13,986 nucleotides of DNA from Clostridia bacterium (GCA_009930155.1 RZYX01000045.1:1-13986), one strand, 5' to 3'; numbered from the stretch's first letter, positions 1 to 10,529 are shown. A program made the numbers and translations. The notes: generated from the sequence alone by a model not told the origin.

Positions 1-5
1 GGCAT

Positions 6-55
6 ATAAATAACTATTGTTTTACATTGTAAACATGTAACTATCAGTTATTTAT
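6..55. repeat. Nested inverted repeat at left edge
   Basis: A perfect 10-bp inverted repeat (ATAAATAACT at 6-15, AGTTATTTAT at 46-55) encloses a second near-palindrome, TTTACA-t-TGTAAA, at 21-33. The sequence TAACTAT also occurs twice directly (11-17 and 38-44). The symmetry is seen directly. It could be an operator, a weak terminator or an AT-rich cruciform. The gene it might serve lies outside the window, so no role can be assigned. Confidence 0.35.
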
Positions 56-91
56 TTGAATTTAAATAAAAAGCGGTGAATAATGCGGGTT

Positions 92-117
92 AAAACATAG
101 CTTTGTTGTTTGCTATG
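92..117 (-). terminator. Weak terminator-like hairpin after the DUF4159 gene
   Basis: Read on the minus strand, CATAGC, a 10-base loop and GCTATG are followed by TTTT. It lies about 95 bases past the stop codon of the DUF4159 gene, so it could end that transcript. The stem is only 6 bp and the T tract is short, so this is a weak call. The rest of 118-210 shows no gene or clear signal. Confidence 0.25.
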
Positions 118-210
118 GTGGTTGAGTATAAAATGAATTGTCTGTGGTTTTAGGGAAATTTAAGTTTGACTTATTAAAAATACTAGAGGTGTTTATCTGC
201 AAAATATGTG

Positions 211-879
211 TCAATTGTTAAACACATAATTAATTATATTGGCTCCCATTTGAAGGGCTTTTAAACGTGTTCCGTAGGAGTTGTTATGCACCGGCTCGTC
301 TTCCCATCCATCGCCCAAATCGGTCTCAAAAGTATAGAAGACAATTAATCGGCCTTGATGGATTATTCCAAAGCCTTGTGGTGGTTGATTATCGTGTTCA
401 TGTATCTTAGGCAATCCGGTTTTAAAATCGTATTTCTGATGATAAATCGGGTGTGTATATGGCAATTCTACTAATTCGATGTCGGGAAATATTCTTTCAA
501 GTTCTGCTCTGATATATGGATCCATTCCGTAATTGTCGTCGATATGCAAAAATCCTCCCGAGAGAAGATAGTTGCGCAGATTTTCGGCTTCATAATCGGA
601 AAAAACCACATTGCCATGCCCTGTCATGTGTATAAATGGATAGTTGTATATGTCGTTGCTTCCGGCTTCAACAGTAACAGGCTCGGGATTTATCCTTGTT
701 CCTAAGTTTTGATTGCAAAAATCTATTAGATTTGGTAATGCTGTTGGATTGGCATACCAATCACCTCCTCCACTGTATTTTAATAATGCAATGCGATAAG
801 AATTATCCTGCGAAAATCCCATAATAGAGATTGTTAGCAATAGCAATATTTGTATTATTATATTTTGTTTATTTTGCAT
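211..879 (-). CDS. Exported DUF4159 domain protein
   Basis: This 222-residue protein matches the DUF4159 family, a group of uncharacterised exported proteins common in Bacteroidetes whose fold is thought to resemble glutamine-amidotransferase-like domains. Residues 1-23 form a signal peptide ending MGFSQ, so the mature protein is periplasmic or surface-associated. Recognisable family features are YSGGGDW at 35-41, HMTGHG at 84-89, FLHIDDNYG at 110-118, an HP pair at 143-144, and ETDLGDGWED at 185-194. The conserved His and Asp residues suggest a ligand- or metal-binding pocket, but no reaction is known. The start codon overlaps the last 11 bases of the upstream beta-barrel gene, which points to co-transcription and possible translational coupling. 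The length is full for the single-domain form. The family call is fairly sure; the function is unknown. Confidence 0.8.
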   Translation of the reverse strand: MQNKQNIIIQILLLLTISIMGFSQDNSYRIALLKYSGGGDWYANPTALPNLIDFCNQNLGTRINPEPVTVEAGSNDIYNYPFIHMTGHGNVVFSDYEAENLRNYLLSGGFLHIDDNYGMDPYIRAELERIFPDIELVELPYTHPIYHQKYDFKTGLPKIHEHDNQPPQGFGIIHQGRLIVFYTFETDLGDGWEDEPVHNNSYGTRLKALQMGANIINYVFNN

Positions 880-1588
880 ATAAATTCATTTGAATTCCTA
901 GTGTTAAAGGACTTCTTTTATACTCTATATTAAGATTAGAATAATTTGAAATCCATTTAGTTGGAGTGTAGCTCGCAATGATGGAAATATTACTATATGA
1001 AAAACGAATAAATCCGCCGTAGTCATAAGAATTTAAGTAATCAGAGTTTTTAAATCGCGCTGTTTGATTTAAATCTGAACTTTTTAATTTATACTCAATG
1101 CCTTTCCACAAATTATAATTGTAAAAACCTCCTAAATCAATAAAATATCCAAGATTGCGATAGGTTTGTTTGCCAAGATTAAAACGAAAATATAAACTTG
1201 CTCCAAAGGAGTTTTGATATGTTTTTATAGACGAATAAAAATTGGAAGGGTCAAATAAATACATTGAATTCTTTTCAATTCCGGATGTTCTGTTTGTGTA
1301 TGCTATTTCGGCGCCAATATCAAAAAAATCTGCAAGTTTATATCGATAAGTATATCCAAATTTTAATGAATGTGATAATCCAATACTCTCAATTGATTTT
1401 TCAATTGGAATTGGTAAAGAGTATGATATAAAATAATAACCAAAATGTTTATCTGCACAAGACCATAGGGTTTCTGAGCCATATTTATCCTTTTCAAATA
1501 TAGTTTCTGATGGATGTTGTGCATTGGCTAAACTTGTGATTATAATAAAGAAACAAATCAATATTATCTGTATAATTTTTGTTTTCAT
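869..1588 (-). CDS. Predicted outer-membrane beta-barrel protein
   Basis: This 239-residue protein has a clear signal peptide: MKTK, then a hydrophobic stretch, with a likely cut after ANA at residue 23. The mature part is rich in aromatic residues and shows alternating polar and hydrophobic strands, such as LKFGYTYRYKL, FDIGAEIAYTNR, GASLYFRFNL, YFIDLGGFYNY and GGFIRFSYSNISIIASY. This pattern is typical of small outer-membrane beta-barrels of about 8-10 strands in Bacteroidetes. No specific family motif is recognised, so transport, adhesion or structural roles are all open. It is the first gene of a two-gene unit and overlaps the DUF4159 gene by 11 bp, so the products may act together in the envelope. 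The start is supported by the signal peptide and by a candidate -7 box 19 bases upstream. The barrel call is an inference from composition and pattern. Confidence 0.65.
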   Translation of the reverse strand: MKTKIIQIILICFFIIITSLANAQHPSETIFEKDKYGSETLWSCADKHFGYYFISYSLPIPIEKSIESIGLSHSLKFGYTYRYKLADFFDIGAEIAYTNRTSGIEKNSMYLFDPSNFYSSIKTYQNSFGASLYFRFNLGKQTYRNLGYFIDLGGFYNYNLWKGIEYKLKSSDLNQTARFKNSDYLNSYDYGGFIRFSYSNISIIASYTPTKWISNYSNLNIEYKRSPLTLGIQMNLYAK

Positions 1589-1607
1589 AGTCTACCTGAT
1601 TTTGAGA

Positions 1608-1615
1608 CAAAGTTA
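1608..1615 (-). promoter_or_regulatory. Candidate -7 promoter box for the beta-barrel/DUF4159 pair
   Basis: On the minus strand this reads TAACTTTG, a full match to the Bacteroidetes -7 consensus TAnnTTTG. It lies 19 bases before the start codon of the beta-barrel gene and just past the terminator hairpin of the peptidase operon, as expected for a separate transcription unit. No good -33 TTTG/TTG element lies at the usual distance; the region upstream is a T run on this strand. Confidence 0.45.
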
Positions 1616-1630
1616 AGAAATTAAGCAAAG

Positions 1631-1668
1631 AAAAAAAAAGTGGCAAAAATTATTTACCACCTTTTTTT
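1631..1668. terminator. Rho-independent terminator, possibly bidirectional
   Basis: Nine A bases (1631-1639) and GTGG (1640-1643), a 13-base AT-rich loop, CCAC (1657-1660), one C and seven T bases form a hairpin. The A and T runs extend the stem and also supply a T tract in either direction. It sits 25-62 bases after the stop codon of the 1937-residue peptidase gene on the minus strand, so it probably ends the peptidase transcript and insulates the next unit. Confidence 0.65.
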
Positions 1669-1692
1669 AACAAATCGTTATATCCACATAGT

Positions 1693-4600
1693 TTATTTTA
1701 TTATTATTTTTTTGACAACCAAATTATCATCTATTGAAATATTTATAAAATATACTCCTGGACTCATTTCTAAATTAACTTCAGTTTTATTATCAGTCGG
1801 ATAAATTGTTTGTATCGAACGACCTAGAGCATCTTTAACAGAAATTACTTCAGGGATGGTATTCGATTCAACAATAAAGATTCCGTCTGATGGATTTGGA
1901 TAGACATTACATTTTACAGTAGATGAATTTTTAATTTCTGTTGAAACGGTTACTTCGGCAACACCACTTGCAAGACATCCGTTTGAATCAATAACGGCAA
2001 CAGAGTACAAACCAGCACTTAAGTCATTAATTATCAAATCATGCATGTTATTTGACCAGTTAATTGTGTAGGGCTCAGTTCCTCCGGTAATTGTTAGAGC
2101 AATTTCTCCATCTGCTGCTCCCGGTCCAGATTCGTGAGTTATTTCAAAACTTAATACCGGTTTTTCGTTGACAACAATAAAGTCTGTTAGAGTAAGATTG
2201 TTGGATCCACCTAGGTTTGTAACAGTTAAAGAAACGGTATATAATCCCGGTTCGCTATAGGTATGGTTTGGATTAGCTTCTGAGCTTGTTGCTGAACCAT
2301 CTCCAAAATCCCATTCCCATGTTGTTGGATTATTCGTACTTAAATCTGAAAACTGAACTGTTAAAGTTCCACAAGCCTCAGTATCGTCAGCGGAAAAGTT
2401 TGCAACAGGTGCGTCAATTCCTTCTAGTGCAACATTAATACAATCATACGCTTCACAACCGGCTGCTTCGATAACAGTAACACAGTATTCACCTGCACTT
2501 AAGCCACTAATTGTTTCTGTATCCAAACCACCTGTCCAGTTTATATTATAAGGAGTTTCTCCTCCAGTTATTGAAACAGTCGCAGTTCCATCATTTCCGG
2601 TTGCTAATGATTCTTGTGTCATGCTTAGAGATAATACAGGTGTTTCTCCAATAACAATCATGTCGGTTACAAAATAGTCATCACTTCCACCAGGATTGGT
2701 TACCGTTAATGTAACAGTATATGTACCAGGAGTGGTATATGTGTATTGTGGACTTTGCTCATCTGAAGTGTCACCATTTCCAAAATCCCAAGCCCAAGTT
2801 GCAGGCGAATTTGTACTTTCATCAGTAAACTGAACAGTAAGATTATCACAACCTTCAGTTACATCTGCAGAAAAACCAGCTATTGGTGGGTCGGGCATAA
2901 TCTCAGTAATTATTATACAATCACTTGCTTCACAATTCGCAGCATTTTCTGTAACAGTTACACAATATTCTCCTGCAGGAAGGTCTGCATGTGTATAATT
3001 GTTTCCTGCAAAAGAATTTGGACCAGTCCAGTTATACCAGTATGGAGTACTCCCTCCTGTGGCGTTTACAGTAACACTTCCATTACTTTCATTATAATTT
3101 GCCTGAGTCATACTTAGGTCAATACTTGGTGTTTCACCTACAAATATGAATGAATATTCAATAGTATTATCACTTCCTGTTGCGTTAGTTACAGTGAGGG
3201 ATACATCATAAGCGCCCGGTGCAGAATATGTATGAATTGGATTTTCTTCAGAACTTGTTGGAGAACCATCTCCAAAATCCCACTCCCATGAAGTTGGTAC
3301 ATTTGCACTTTCATCAGTAAACTGGACTGTTAAGTTATCGCAACCCAAAGTTTCGTCAGCTGAAAAATTTGCAACAGGAGCAACACCTTCAGTATCAACA
3401 GTGCCACATGCATAAGCAGTACATGAATTATGATCAGATAAGGTTAGACAATATGTGCCCCCTGATAATCCTGTTATTGTAGGATTTTCTGGATTTGGGA
3501 ACTGCCATGTAAACGAATAAGGAGACGTGCCACCTAAAGGATTTGCCGTAGCTGTTCCATCATTTGCTCCCGGAGCAGATTCAGGTGTAGTTGTTACAGA
3601 TACTGTTGGTGATTCTATTAAAGTAACACTAACATCATCTGCTGAAGTACATCCATTAGCATCTTCTACAACGACAGTATAAACTCCTGTTGATGTTGCC
3701 TCATACGTTTGACCACTCGCAACGCCTTGCCATGTATAAGTAGTATATTCAGTACCTGCATCAAGAGTAACTGTTCCATCACATGCACTTGTAAGGTTAT
3801 CGCCAATGTCAACTTGTGCAGCATTATTTATTGTTACTGTAAAACTATTTTCTGCTGTGCAATTTGGCGTTGTTCCTGTTTCAGCAAAAATTGTTATTAC
3901 TTGTGACTCTGTGATTATAGTTCCTGCTGGTAACAATGTTCCAAGATTATTAAAACACTGTCCATTGCTTAGGACAGGAATTGTATATGAATCACAGACT
4001 TCAACATCAGCAAGCGCATCAACGATTGGAGTTTCATTTATTGTTATATTAAAACTATTTTCTGCTGTACAGTTTGGAGTTGTTCCAGTCTCAGCATAAA
4101 CATAAACAGTTTGGTCAGCAGTTATTTCATATCCAGCAGACACAGGATTTATTCCCCCCGATGACAAGAAATAATCTCCATTTGTAAGAGTTGGTAATGT
4201 GTATGAATCACATGCGGTAACATCAGCCGGAGCATCGACATCAGGAATTGAATTTATTGTTGCGGTAACAGGAGTACGAGAGCTGATACAATAATCACCT
4301 GTGGTCACTTCCCAATCATAGAAATAATAGTAAAATGCAAGGTTTCCTGCTGTATTATCATTAATACTTAGGATTCCTGCGACATCATATGGATATGATG
4401 ATCCAGTTTGATTACGATATAGGTTTGGTGATCCTGGACCCATAAGTTTTAATCCGTTACCAATAGGAACATCAAAGTTAAGATCTATTCTAGATTCACC
4501 TGCCGGAATATTTATTGTAGTACTTTGAATTTCTACATCAGATGCATCGGTAAGGGTAATTGTTCTATCTCCAGCTGTTTGAGCATACACTTTAACAGAC

Positions 4601-7506
4601 TTTAAAGTAAACTCCTGATAAGTGTCAAATATTAGTCCGTGTTGATTTGTATTGGTAAAATATCCACCTGTTCCATAATTATTATCAGGAGCTCCACCAT
4701 AATTTGTTGTTGTATTATCAATTTCAGATTGCACATACAGTGTTGTTGTGTTTGAGAAAGTATTTGTGTAAGATGTTCCTGTAGTTACTTCTGTTCCACC
4801 AGTTGCTGCATCATACCATACTAAAGTTCCTGAACCGGAAGCAGATAATGTCAATGATGCTTCTCCACAAGATTCAACTCCCGCAGTAACAGGAGCATCA
4901 GGCATATCAACTACAATCATATCAACAATTTCATGAACATCACTACCGTACGCATTAGTTGCTGTCAATTCAACAGTATATGTTCCGTCTGCTGTATAAG
5001 TATGTATTGGATCCTGATCTGTGCTTAATGGAGAGCCATCACCAAAGTCCCATGACCAACTTGTTGCAGATAAAGATAGGTCTTCAAACTGAACAGTTCC
5101 GGTACAAGTGCTTGTAACATCAGAAGTAAAGTTTGCTGTTGGTGGATCTGTTGGTGAATAACATGAAATCTCTGCTACCCAACCATCTCTTGTTACACCA
5201 CCATCAGAAACAAAATTCAAGGTCAAAGCTCCTGTTGGATCTGTTGATGTTATAATACCGCTAGCTCCAATTACAGTATAATCTGTATTACAATAAGTTC
5301 CTATCTCTGTTGCTGTTGTCTCACCATCATATATCGTTAAATAATCATAACACCCAGTACCATTTTCTTCTACATCAAATTCTGTAAAAGTTAACCTTAC
5401 AAATGCTCCTGGGGTAGATGGATATATAGTTAATGTGTAATCCTCATTATCTGTATATTGACCATTTCCACCGGAATCTTTAAACAAGCCACTACATCTT
5501 GTAGCAGTACCGTTCGACATTAACAAATCAGCCTCAGTTACTGTAATATAACCAACTTTCGTTTCGGTGTTTCCACCATAAGTATTTGTTGCAGTTAGTA
5601 CAACATCATAAGTTCCCGGCGTATTATAAACTATCGAAGGATTTTGGTCTGAACTTGTAGCCGGATTGCCTCCATCAAATGTCCATGACCAATTGTCAGG
5701 ATTGTTTGTCGATAGGTCTGTAAAATTAATTGTTGTACCTTGTGGAACTGTTGTCTGATCTGCCTCAAATTCTGAAACTACAGGAACTGCAGGTGCTACA
5801 GTAATATAATTTTCTTTAAGCTCTGATACTGTACAACCATTACTTACTATTTCTAATGTTACATCATAAGTACCAGCTGCTGCGTATGATATGCCTGCAG
5901 GATTTACATCATTACTTGATGCCGGCGACCCTCCCTCGAAAATCCAGTTTCTGGAAGTGATAGTTCCTGTACTTGCATCAGTAAAATTAACTGTTTCTCC
6001 TTCAAATATATTAATTGATGAAGCTGTAAAATCAGGAGTCCCGGTTCCATCAGGAATCAATTGTATATCTAATCGTGTCGATACATCATTTGTAATTGTA
6101 ACAGTATGTGTTTGTGTTTGATATCCGGCTAATGAAAATGTAAAATCATAAGTACCTTCATAAATTGGACGATGGTAATTACCAACAGGCGCAGATGAAT
6201 ATACTTCGGAATTATCTTTATCGTGGCCAATTATCTCAACTTTAACATCACCAAGCGGAGTTCCTGTACATGCATCAGTTACGACACCACGTAATCCATA
6301 TAAAGCTTGTTCCATATAAAGCAACATCGCATCCTTATTGTAACCCCAGTATGTATTTAAGTATTCTGTTCCAAGCATTTTAGTATCTGACCATTCCAAA
6401 GTAACCTCCTGAATGTATCTGTAATAGTTCATGTAATCCTGACGTGTTCCAATAGCATAGTACCAATCAGCACCGTGGGTAACTCCTGTTGTATTATATG
6501 AACCATAATTCATTGTTCCGGGTCCTTCAAAATAGTTTGTTGGTGCATCTATTTCTACTTCATCAGCATAAACAAAACAAACATATTCCCACCAATTATG
6601 ATCAGCATTAATGTTTTCCCAAGATTGCCATGTATCCCATGGGAAATTTATTAACTCTACTCCACCATGAGTATTTACAGACATAACAAAGTCTCGCTCA
6701 GCTGCATAATCCATCATACATTGTATTTCGGGTTGCAGAGTATAAGAGTCTCCGTTTAGGGTTGGGAAGTTACGATTTAAATCTATACCATTTGTATTTG
6801 CTCTGATTGCATTTGTCAAAACGGTTCCACTAGCGGAATTATTAAATGTTCCATCTGGATTTGCAAGTGGATTAATGTAAATTTCCATGTTTTGGACAAG
6901 ATTAGTAACTTGAGGATCTGTGCCATAATTTGATAAAAGATAATCAGCCATTCTCAAGAGCAATGTATAACCGGTTGTTTCGTCCCCATGCATTGTTCCA
7001 CTCCACCAAAATTCCGGTTCATCTTCATCTGTAGCAATATTATCGGAAATTGCTAAACAGATTATCGGCCAACCGTTTACAGAGAATCCAATTGTGTCCA
7101 AACGACATAATCCGGGATAATTATCAACAAAATCCTGCATCATTTGCTCATAAACAGCATGTGTAGGGTATCTGTCCCATGAAGCCATTTGAGCTGTGGT
7201 TGTAGCCATATTTATTATTTTTGGAGCATTATAGTACTCATAAACCGGAGTAAATTCAATACCGTATTCCAAAAATGTAGCAAACTCTTGTGGATTAGCA
7301 TAGGCATAAACTATCTCATTTGAAAATTTGTCAATCGAAATTTGACGATTTAATTGAAACATGATTTCGTGCTCTGCAACCGGAAACGTAAAGTAAATTT
7401 CTCCTCTTTCGTCTAACTTTTGTTGAGCAAATTCAAGGTCAGCGTTTTGACTCATTACTAATGATGTTGTCAAAACCAAAAATAATCCTAAAGTAAAGTG
7501 TCTCAT
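1693..7506 (-). CDS. Secreted multidomain M14 zinc carboxypeptidase, T9SS cargo
   Basis: This 1937-residue protein should remove C-terminal residues from peptides outside the cell. A signal peptide covers residues 1-20 (ending VMSQ). A pro-region-like segment (about 22-105) is followed by the M14 domain (about 108-400). Zinc ligands are H173 and E176 (MHGDE) and H280 (NTHGG). N244/R245 (DLNRNF) fit the substrate carboxylate site, and E371 (VTLEWS) is the catalytic glutamate. Then come a carboxypeptidase regulatory-like domain (405-483), PKD domains (490-570, 575-657), a CUB-like domain with cysteines 671, 719, 739 and 782, PKD (785-867), an Ig-like module (870-930), a 150-residue domain shared with the neighbouring peptidase (935-1085), two 70-residue repeats, an Ig-like module (1229-1297), four SprB-like repeats alternating with three PKDs (1298-1854), and a T9SS sorting domain (1866-1937, VYPNPSDG). 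It follows its paralogue by 10 bp and is probably co-transcribed. The many adhesive modules suggest binding to polymers or the cell surface; the substrate is unknown. Confidence 0.92.
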   Translation of the reverse strand: MRHFTLGLFLVLTTSLVMSQNADLEFAQQKLDERGEIYFTFPVAEHEIMFQLNRQISIDKFSNEIVYAYANPQEFATFLEYGIEFTPVYEYYNAPKIINMATTTAQMASWDRYPTHAVYEQMMQDFVDNYPGLCRLDTIGFSVNGWPIICLAISDNIATDEDEPEFWWSGTMHGDETTGYTLLLRMADYLLSNYGTDPQVTNLVQNMEIYINPLANPDGTFNNSASGTVLTNAIRANTNGIDLNRNFPTLNGDSYTLQPEIQCMMDYAAERDFVMSVNTHGGVELINFPWDTWQSWENINADHNWWEYVCFVYADEVEIDAPTNYFEGPGTMNYGSYNTTGVTHGADWYYAIGTRQDYMNYYRYIQEVTLEWSDTKMLGTEYLNTYWGYNKDAMLLYMEQALYGLRGVVTDACTGTPLGDVKVEIIGHDKDNSEVYSSAPVGNYHRPIYEGTYDFTFSLAGYQTQTHTVTITNDVSTRLDIQLIPDGTGTPDFTASSINIFEGETVNFTDASTGTITSRNWIFEGGSPASSNDVNPAGISYAAAGTYDVTLEIVSNGCTVSELKENYITVAPAVPVVSEFEADQTTVPQGTTINFTDLSTNNPDNWSWTFDGGNPATSSDQNPSIVYNTPGTYDVVLTATNTYGGNTETKVGYITVTEADLLMSNGTATRCSGLFKDSGGNGQYTDNEDYTLTIYPSTPGAFVRLTFTEFDVEENGTGCYDYLTIYDGETTATEIGTYCNTDYTVIGASGIITSTDPTGALTLNFVSDGGVTRDGWVAEISCYSPTDPPTANFTSDVTSTCTGTVQFEDLSLSATSWSWDFGDGSPLSTDQDPIHTYTADGTYTVELTATNAYGSDVHEIVDMIVVDMPDAPVTAGVESCGEASLTLSASGSGTLVWYDAATGGTEVTTGTSYTNTFSNTTTLYVQSEIDNTTTNYGGAPDNNYGTGGYFTNTNQHGLIFDTYQEFTLKSVKVYAQTAGDRTITLTDASDVEIQSTTINIPAGESRIDLNFDVPIGNGLKLMGPGSPNLYRNQTGSSYPYDVAGILSINDNTAGNLAFYYYFYDWEVTTGDYCISSRTPVTATINSIPDVDAPADVTACDSYTLPTLTNGDYFLSSGGINPVSAGYEITADQTVYVYAETGTTPNCTAENSFNITINETPIVDALADVEVCDSYTIPVLSNGQCFNNLGTLLPAGTIITESQVITIFAETGTTPNCTAENSFTVTINNAAQVDIGDNLTSACDGTVTLDAGTEYTTYTWQGVASGQTYEATSTGVYTVVVEDANGCTSADDVSVTLIESPTVSVTTTPESAPGANDGTATANPLGGTSPYSFTWQFPNPENPTITGLSGGTYCLTLSDHNSCTAYACGTVDTEGVAPVANFSADETLGCDNLTVQFTDESANVPTSWEWDFGDGSPTSSEENPIHTYSAPGAYDVSLTVTNATGSDNTIEYSFIFVGETPSIDLSMTQANYNESNGSVTVNATGGSTPYWYNWTGPNSFAGNNYTHADLPAGEYCVTVTENAANCEASDCIIITEIMPDPPIAGFSADVTEGCDNLTVQFTDESTNSPATWAWDFGNGDTSDEQSPQYTYTTPGTYTVTLTVTNPGGSDDYFVTDMIVIGETPVLSLSMTQESLATGNDGTATVSITGGETPYNINWTGGLDTETISGLSAGEYCVTVIEAAGCEAYDCINVALEGIDAPVANFSADDTEACGTLTVQFSDLSTNNPTTWEWDFGDGSATSSEANPNHTYSEPGLYTVSLTVTNLGGSNNLTLTDFIVVNEKPVLSFEITHESGPGAADGEIALTITGGTEPYTINWSNNMHDLIINDLSAGLYSVAVIDSNGCLASGVAEVTVSTEIKNSSTVKCNVYPNPSDGIFIVESNTIPEVISVKDALGRSIQTIYPTDNKTEVNLEMSPGVYFINISIDDNLVVKKIIIK
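1945..3615 (-). repeat. Alternating SprB / PKD repeat tail within the large peptidase
   Basis: Residues 1298-1854 of the peptidase alternate SprB-like modules (about 1298-1370, 1459-1535, 1621-1693, 1782-1854) with PKD modules (about 1377-1456, 1539-1619, 1697-1779). Each SprB unit has a GGTxPY-type turn and a late LSAGxYxVTV-type strand; each PKD has a WDFG core (D1410, D1574, D1733). The pair recurs about every 160 residues, or 480 bases. SprB repeats are named after the gliding adhesin SprB of Flavobacterium, so the tail is probably an extended, adhesive surface stalk. That role is inferred. Confidence 0.75.
3823..4242 (-). repeat. Tandem 70-residue duplication within the large peptidase
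   Basis: Two adjacent copies encode about residues 1089-1158 and 1161-1228. Both open with D-ADV--CDSYT-P-L-NG and both contain the identical 15 residues [15 protein letters not shown] (1138-1152 and 1208-1222), exactly 70 residues apart. The DNA also stays similar between copies, for example around 3842-3887 and 4050-4098. This indicates a fairly recent internal duplication of a small beta-rich cysteine-containing module. I do not recognise a named family with certainty. Confidence 0.75.
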
Positions 7507-7516
7507 AATGTGTGTT

Positions 7517-10345
7517 TTAATCTTTTATTATTCTGAAAATAATTGTGTTGTCCTTTTTATCAATAACTTCAATTAAATATAATCCTTTTGAAAAACTCGA
7601 AAAGTCTATGATTTCTTTTTTATTGTCATCGGATTGAATGATGTAAATTATTTTACCACTAATATCTGTTATTTTAATTTTAGAGATTTTTTCTTCAGCC
7701 TCAATTACAATATTACCGGATGTTGGATTAGGGTAGGCAAACATGTTTGTGAGATTATTTGACGAAATACCTGTTTCCACAAAAATTTCTGTTTCAAAAT
7801 CATCTGTTCCACATTCACTTGATGCAGTTAGTTTTACTGTATAATTTCCGCTTTGGGTGTAAACATGCGCTGGATTTATTTCTGTTGAGCTTGTCTCATC
7901 TCCAAAATCCCAAATAAAACTATCGGCTGCAGTTGAATTATTTGTAAAACTAATAGTCGATCCATTAGGAATATAGTTAAAATCAGCAATCGGTTCTTCG
8001 TTTATATATACTGTAACCGGGGTTTTTCCCGAGTAGCAATCGGGCAATTTTATGTTCCAATCATAAAAAAATGCATAATATCTATCGCTATCGTTCCACC
8101 AAACAACATTACTCTCATTTATTGATACAAGTCCTCCAATATTGTATGGATAAGAGAAGGTGCTCAAAACACCTGTGAATCCTCGATACAATCCTTGTGG
8201 ATTAGAGCAACCCAGTTTTAAATTTTGTCCAACAGGGATGTCAAAATTTAGGTTGATAATTTGCTCACCGGCATCAATAAAAATATCTTCGCTATATATG
8301 TCGATTCCTTGTGAGTTCTTTAAATAGATTGTTCTTGTGGTAGCGCTCTGGGCATAAACTTTAACACTTGCAAGTTCACACTCCTGCATACAATCGAAGA
8401 GTAAGTAGTTGTTGTCCGATACGTAACTTCCGCCTTCTCCATTATCGGGTTCTCCTCCATTAAATTCATCACCAATTGTAATTTCCTGAATGTAGTAAGT
8501 GGTGTTTTCACTTAAAACCGGAGTTGTGTAACTAGTTCCGATATAAAATGATGACTCATCATTTACATTCTCGAACCAATGTGTTTCGCCACTTAGGTTT
8601 GGTTCTATTGTTACACTGCCTGAACTTTCGCATATTGCATAATCTGAAATGTTGTTTAATTCTGCTAACGCAATATCTATGTAAAACATTTGCCAAATCG
8701 AATCTTCGCCGTGTTCGTTTTCACCATATAGTTTTACCGAATATGTTCCGTTTTGCGAATATGCATGACTAGGGTTAATCTCTGTGCTAGTTGGTGAACC
8801 ATCTCCAAAATCCCATAAATATGTCGTGGTTTCGGATGCTTCGGAGGTATTAATAAATTGAATCTCAGGATTACAATCGGCTTTTTGTACATTTGAGACA
8901 AAGTTAACCATTGGTGGAAGATTGTTAAGATTTACAAGCTGAACATCCAGAACGGTCTGTTCATAATTATTAATATCAACCATATAGGTTTTGGAGCGAT
9001 AACCTTCACAAGAAAATGTAACATGATAGACGCCCTCATTCAACAATCTGTAATAATCTCCATGTAGAGGAAATGAATAAACATGAGAGTTAAAAGTGTC
9101 AAATCCATCAATATAAACCATTGCTTCGAGTGGTTGTTGGGTAATAGAATCAGTAACAATACCTCTTAAACCATAAGTAACTTGTTCGAGATAATTTAAT
9201 AAGGATCGTCTGTTATATTCCCAATAATCAGGCAAGTTCGCGGCATCAAGTAGTTTTGATGTGCTTAATTCTAATGTTACTTCACGACAATGTGCATAGT
9301 AATTCATATAATCCTGACGACTGCCTGTAATTGTGTACCATGCATAGCCATTTGTGACTCCGTTATTTTGATCTGTTAAATAATAAGACGTTGAATATTC
9401 ATGAGCAGTATCGGCGTATTCCCAACAAACAAATTCCCACCAATCGTTGTCAGAGGGTAATGTTGATTGTGTGTCGTATGGATAATTTAATAATTCTGCT
9501 CCACTATGAGAGTTTGCTGACATTACAAAATTGCGTTCGGTTGCAAAATTCATAAATACTACTGTCTCTAACCCGTAGTTGTTATCATCAGGATGATCTC
9601 CTGCAATAAAATCTTTGTAATTTCTGTTTAAATCAATATTATCTGCATTGTTTCTTGTTGCATCTGCCACTGTTGCATTTCCGCCGGCATAAGTGCCATC
9701 AGGATTAGCAAAAGGGTTAATATAAATTTGCACATTATCAATCAAATTAGTGATTTGCTCATCTGTACCATAGTTTTGCAAAATATGATCTATCAATCGT
9801 AAAAAAACCATTCCACCAATTAGTTCGTCACCATGCATCATACCTGTATAAAGAAACTCAGGCTCAGCTTCTTCTGTATCAACATTATCTGATATTTTAA
9901 CAACTAGTAACAATCTACCATCTACTGAATATCCAATAGTGTCTAAAATACAAATTTCAGGATAATCTGTTGCGAAACTTTGCATCATTTCAACATAGAC
10001 TTCGTATGTCGGATATCTGTCCCAGTTAGCCATTTCTAAAACAGTTGAAGCCATTGTTAAAGCTTTTGGCTGATAATAATCTGTAACTATCTCAAATTCT
10101 TTTCCTGTTTGAACAAATTTTTCAAATTCTTGATTGTTTGCATAGGCTTTTACCGTATTTCCATCGTATGAATCGACCGATAACATCTTTACAAAACCCT
10201 GAATTTCGTTTGGACTAGCGTTAAAAGTAAAGTAAATCTCTCCTCGACTGTCTAAAATAGTTTTTGCATCAACATTGTTATTTGTCTGTGAAAAAACAAA
10301 TGAAGTTATACAAATGGTAATAATTACAAATAATGCTTTTCTCAT
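7517..10345 (-). CDS. Secreted M14 zinc carboxypeptidase, T9SS cargo (shorter paralogue)
   Basis: This 942-residue secreted metallocarboxypeptidase has a signal peptide at 1-20 (ending FVFSQ), a pro-region-like segment (about 23-100), and the M14 domain (about 104-390). The active site is intact: zinc ligands H171, E174 (MHGDE) and H280 (NSHSG), N240/R241 (DLNRNY), and catalytic E359 (VTLELS). Downstream are a carboxypeptidase regulatory-like domain (391-470), PKD (479-558, WDFGDGSP), an Ig-like module (565-621), a 150-residue domain shared with the neighbour (628-783), a second PKD (784-857), and a T9SS type A sorting domain (869-942, YPNPTSG and a basic C-terminus). It is first in a two-gene unit with the 1937-residue paralogue 10 bp downstream. 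The two share near-identical phrases such as [22 protein letters not shown] and RQDYMNYY, so they arose by tandem duplication. It probably degrades extracellular protein or peptides for nutrition; the specificity (basic, acidic or neutral C-termini) cannot be read with confidence. Confidence 0.93.
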   Translation of the reverse strand: MRKALFVIITICITSFVFSQTNNNVDAKTILDSRGEIYFTFNASPNEIQGFVKMLSVDSYDGNTVKAYANNQEFEKFVQTGKEFEIVTDYYQPKALTMASTVLEMANWDRYPTYEVYVEMMQSFATDYPEICILDTIGYSVDGRLLLVVKISDNVDTEEAEPEFLYTGMMHGDELIGGMVFLRLIDHILQNYGTDEQITNLIDNVQIYINPFANPDGTYAGGNATVADATRNNADNIDLNRNYKDFIAGDHPDDNNYGLETVVFMNFATERNFVMSANSHSGAELLNYPYDTQSTLPSDNDWWEFVCWEYADTAHEYSTSYYLTDQNNGVTNGYAWYTITGSRQDYMNYYAHCREVTLELSTSKLLDAANLPDYWEYNRRSLLNYLEQVTYGLRGIVTDSITQQPLEAMVYIDGFDTFNSHVYSFPLHGDYYRLLNEGVYHVTFSCEGYRSKTYMVDINNYEQTVLDVQLVNLNNLPPMVNFVSNVQKADCNPEIQFINTSEASETTTYLWDFGDGSPTSTEINPSHAYSQNGTYSVKLYGENEHGEDSIWQMFYIDIALAELNNISDYAICESSGSVTIEPNLSGETHWFENVNDESSFYIGTSYTTPVLSENTTYYIQEITIGDEFNGGEPDNGEGGSYVSDNNYLLFDCMQECELASVKVYAQSATTRTIYLKNSQGIDIYSEDIFIDAGEQIINLNFDIPVGQNLKLGCSNPQGLYRGFTGVLSTFSYPYNIGGLVSINESNVVWWNDSDRYYAFFYDWNIKLPDCYSGKTPVTVYINEEPIADFNYIPNGSTISFTNNSTAADSFIWDFGDETSSTEINPAHVYTQSGNYTVKLTASSECGTDDFETEIFVETGISSNNLTNMFAYPNPTSGNIVIEAEEKISKIKITDISGKIIYIIQSDDNKKEIIDFSSFSKGLYLIEVIDKKDNTIIFRIIKD

Positions 10346-10366
10346 TTCTTTTTAAAAAAATCTTCT

Positions 10367-10396
10367 CAAGATAGTAAGTATTGATTAAACTAACAA
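10367..10396 (-). promoter_or_regulatory. Weak candidate promoter for the peptidase operon
   Basis: On the minus strand TTG (10394-10396) is followed after 20 bases by TATCTTG (10367-10373), which lacks one T of the Bacteroidetes -7 consensus TAnnTTTG. It ends 21 bases before the start codon of the 942-residue peptidase. Spacing is right but the -7 match is imperfect, so this is only a candidate. The surrounding 10346-10557 region is the divergent intergenic spacer and holds no other clear signal on this strand. Confidence 0.25.
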
Positions 10397-10529
10397 TAAA
10401 AAACAACAAATTTTCACTAGACAACTCTTTTCAGACGCATATTATCAGCTTTTGGTTCAATAATATCCTTGTTTTTGTTAATTATTTTATAAAAAACATA
10501 TTTAAAGTTATTAATTCGGTTAAAACAAT

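Noticed and set aside
3709..6121. Plus-strand open frames inside the large peptidase gene (3709-3906, 3806-4099, 5891-6121)
   Set aside because: They lie wholly opposite well-supported repeat domains, have no family features, and reflect the Thr/Ser/Val-rich codons read in reverse.
1693..7506. A giant gliding adhesin of the SprB class
   Set aside because: SprB-like repeats are present, but the N-terminal third is a complete M14 peptidase with all catalytic residues, so the repeats are accessory modules.
8320..8772. Small open frames at 8320-8511 (minus) and 8548-8772 (plus)
   Set aside because: Both are alternate-frame readings of the 942-residue peptidase gene with no recognisable protein features.
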